Shown here: one piece after another, positions 63,122 to 64,000 of the stretch
Numbering within the stretch: the stretch's first letter is position 1
How the letters are laid out: each line of letters begins with the position of its first letter
NCBI GenBank assembly: GCA_020632885.1
Contig: JACKEQ010000009.1
Location: 1-64,000, forward strand
Length of the DNA: 64,000 bases
Direction of reading: 5' to 3'
From: Alphaproteobacteria bacterium
GTDB lineage: Bacteria; Myxococcota_A; UBA796; GCA-2862545
The notes under the pieces: model-generated
Database searches by the model: none
What the model was told of the DNA's origin: nothing
Seen by the model: only the letters and a program-made list of their open reading frames with translations
Translations under genes and position numbers: made by a program

Positions 63122-64000
63122 ATGGCGCAGTGGAAGGTGACCCGGGGCGACAACCAGTTCGCAGTGGCCGGGCTCCCCGAGCTGATCGAGCTGGTGCGGA
63201 AGGGCGAGCTCGATCCCGGCGACATGGTCCAGCCGCCCGAGACCTCGGAGTGGATCTACGCGAGCGAGATCCCCGCCCTGCAGGAGCACTTCCCGAAGGA
63301 CGACGACGACGACCTCGACTACAAGCCCCGCAACGCCATGCTCCCGATCGTGCTCCTGGGCGCGCTCCTCGCCGTCATCGGCGTCGGCGGCATCGGCGTG
63401 ATCGCGCTGATCCAGATGCTCCCCCAGGGCGACGAGCGCATCGTGGGTGGCGGCAAGGGCCTGTCGTACGGCGAGGTCATCGTCACCAACGCCGGCGTCA
63501 CGCTCACCGACAAGCCCGACGCGAACAGCACCCCCACGACCCCCGTGGCGAAGGACGACCCGCTCGAGCTGCTCGCCAAGCGCGGCACCTTCTACAAGGT
63601 GCGCACCCGCGGGGGCCAGGAGGGCTGGATCCCCGTCACGCGCGTGCTCCCGATGTACAAGCTGGGTGATGCGAGCGTGAAGGAGAAGTACGACCCGCTC
63701 TACAACCCCGACCACTACGTGGACGTGGTGAACGCGAGCTGGCTGCAGGTGCCCCTCGCCCCGAACGAGAAGCCCCCGGAAGACGGCATCCCCACGATCT
63801 TCCACTTCATGTTCGGCAACAAGAGCGACTACGACATGACCGGGCTCTCCGTGCTCGTGACCATCAAGAACGCGAGCAAGGCGGAGCTCGGCAAGCTCGA
63901 GATCCCGATCCAGGGCGACGTGCCGAAGCACGGGCAGACCATGGTGGGCACGATCAAGCCCGAGAAGGAGGGCGAGGGCGAGCCGGTCTACATGACCGAG
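63122..64000 (+). CDS. GYF_2-like / membrane / SH3-like protein, 3' end outside window
   Basis: 293 codons are visible. Residues about 1-60 (ELIELVRKGELDPGDMVQ, TSEWIYASEIP) match a GYF_2 adaptor domain. A membrane helix lies at about 72-100 (LPIVLLGALLAVIGVGG). Residues about 110-180 hold an SH3-like strand pattern (FYKVRTRGGQEGWIPVTRVLP). The visible C-terminal part is beta-rich. The adaptor and helix suggest a membrane scaffold. GAGGAGG precedes the ATG. Confidence 0.65.
   Translation, partial: MAQWKVTRGDNQFAVAGLPELIELVRKGELDPGDMVQPPETSEWIYASEIPALQEHFPKDDDDDLDYKPRNAMLPIVLLGALLAVIGVGGIGVIALIQMLPQGDERIVGGGKGLSYGEVIVTNAGVTLTDKPDANSTPTTPVAKDDPLELLAKRGTFYKVRTRGGQEGWIPVTRVLPMYKLGDASVKEKYDPLYNPDHYVDVVNASWLQVPLAPNEKPPEDGIPTIFHFMFGNKSDYDMTGLSVLVTIKNASKAELGKLEIPIQGDVPKHGQTMVGTIKPEKEGEGEPVYMTE

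Overview
This is a GC-rich, densely coded bacterial chromosome segment with about 60 supported protein genes and no rRNA, tRNA, CRISPR array or transposase that I can see. The gene content suggests Myxococcota or a close relative among the former Deltaproteobacteria. The reasons are many secreted lipoproteins with VWA, MopE-type Asp/Cys or Cys-rich domains, an MglA-type GTPase with roadblock proteins, a Hanks-type Ser/Thr kinase, a VIT-domain protein, and a metalloprotease with a weak MYXO-CTERM-like tail. No phylogenetic marker except thrS is present, so this placement is inference.

Layout. 1-13.4 kb: the end of a di-haem cytochrome c peroxidase, a zincin-type metalloprotease, a membrane protein, a methyltransferase translationally coupled to a MopE-like lipoprotein, two tandemly duplicated ZU5/VWA lipoproteins, a membrane histidine kinase and a VIT/TPR lipoprotein. 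13.42-15.50 kb: a 2-kb apparently non-coding region made of two tandem repeat families, A (about 378 bp, three copies) and B (372 bp, two copies plus a fragment). 15.5-19.2 kb: a VOC protein, then a coupled phosphorylase / small-molecule kinase / acyl-CoA ligase operon. 19.2-21.4 kb: a two-gene Septu-like ATPase plus HNH nuclease defence candidate. 21.4-24.3 kb: a four-gene lipid operon (DAGK, PlsC, TetR, DUF4336). 24.3-27.3 kb: a beta-propeller protein coupled to an NqrM-like protein, and a lipoprotein. 27.3-34.5 kb: a NarL-type two-component system divergent from a GTPase / DUF4388 / roadblock / roadblock / HhH / HU-like / PP2C-like / protoglobin cluster. 34.5-43.8 kb: lipoproteins, a thioesterase, a membrane protein carrying an in-frame repeat, a response regulator and a uridine phosphorylase. 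43.8-51.2 kb: an LTA4-hydrolase-like aminopeptidase, an esterase, the Ser/Thr kinase and partners. 51.2-64 kb: a carotenoid-desaturase-like oxidoreductase, a large propeller/hydrolase lipoprotein, an FMN reductase, thrS, an NAD(P)-binding protein, a FIST plus histidine kinase sensor pair, and the start of a GYF/SH3-like membrane protein.

How genes are linked. At least 18 adjacent genes overlap by exactly four bases (GTGA, ATGA or TTGA), so translational coupling is a dominant feature. Many genes outside operons have a TAnnnT hexamer close to the start codon. Three (15899, 34515, 59220) have exactly six bases between hexamer and ATG and no Shine-Dalgarno, which predicts leaderless mRNA.

The most unusual observations are: (1) a 141-bp palindromic element present twice (38467-38607, 62621-62761), once inserted in frame inside a membrane-protein gene and once abutting a start codon; (2) the structured tandem repeat region at 13.4-15.4 kb; (3) the GTPase/roadblock/protoglobin cluster; (4) a VWA domain apparently interrupted by a lamin-tail domain at 36.6-36.9 kb. 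Functions below are read from motifs by eye, without database searches.
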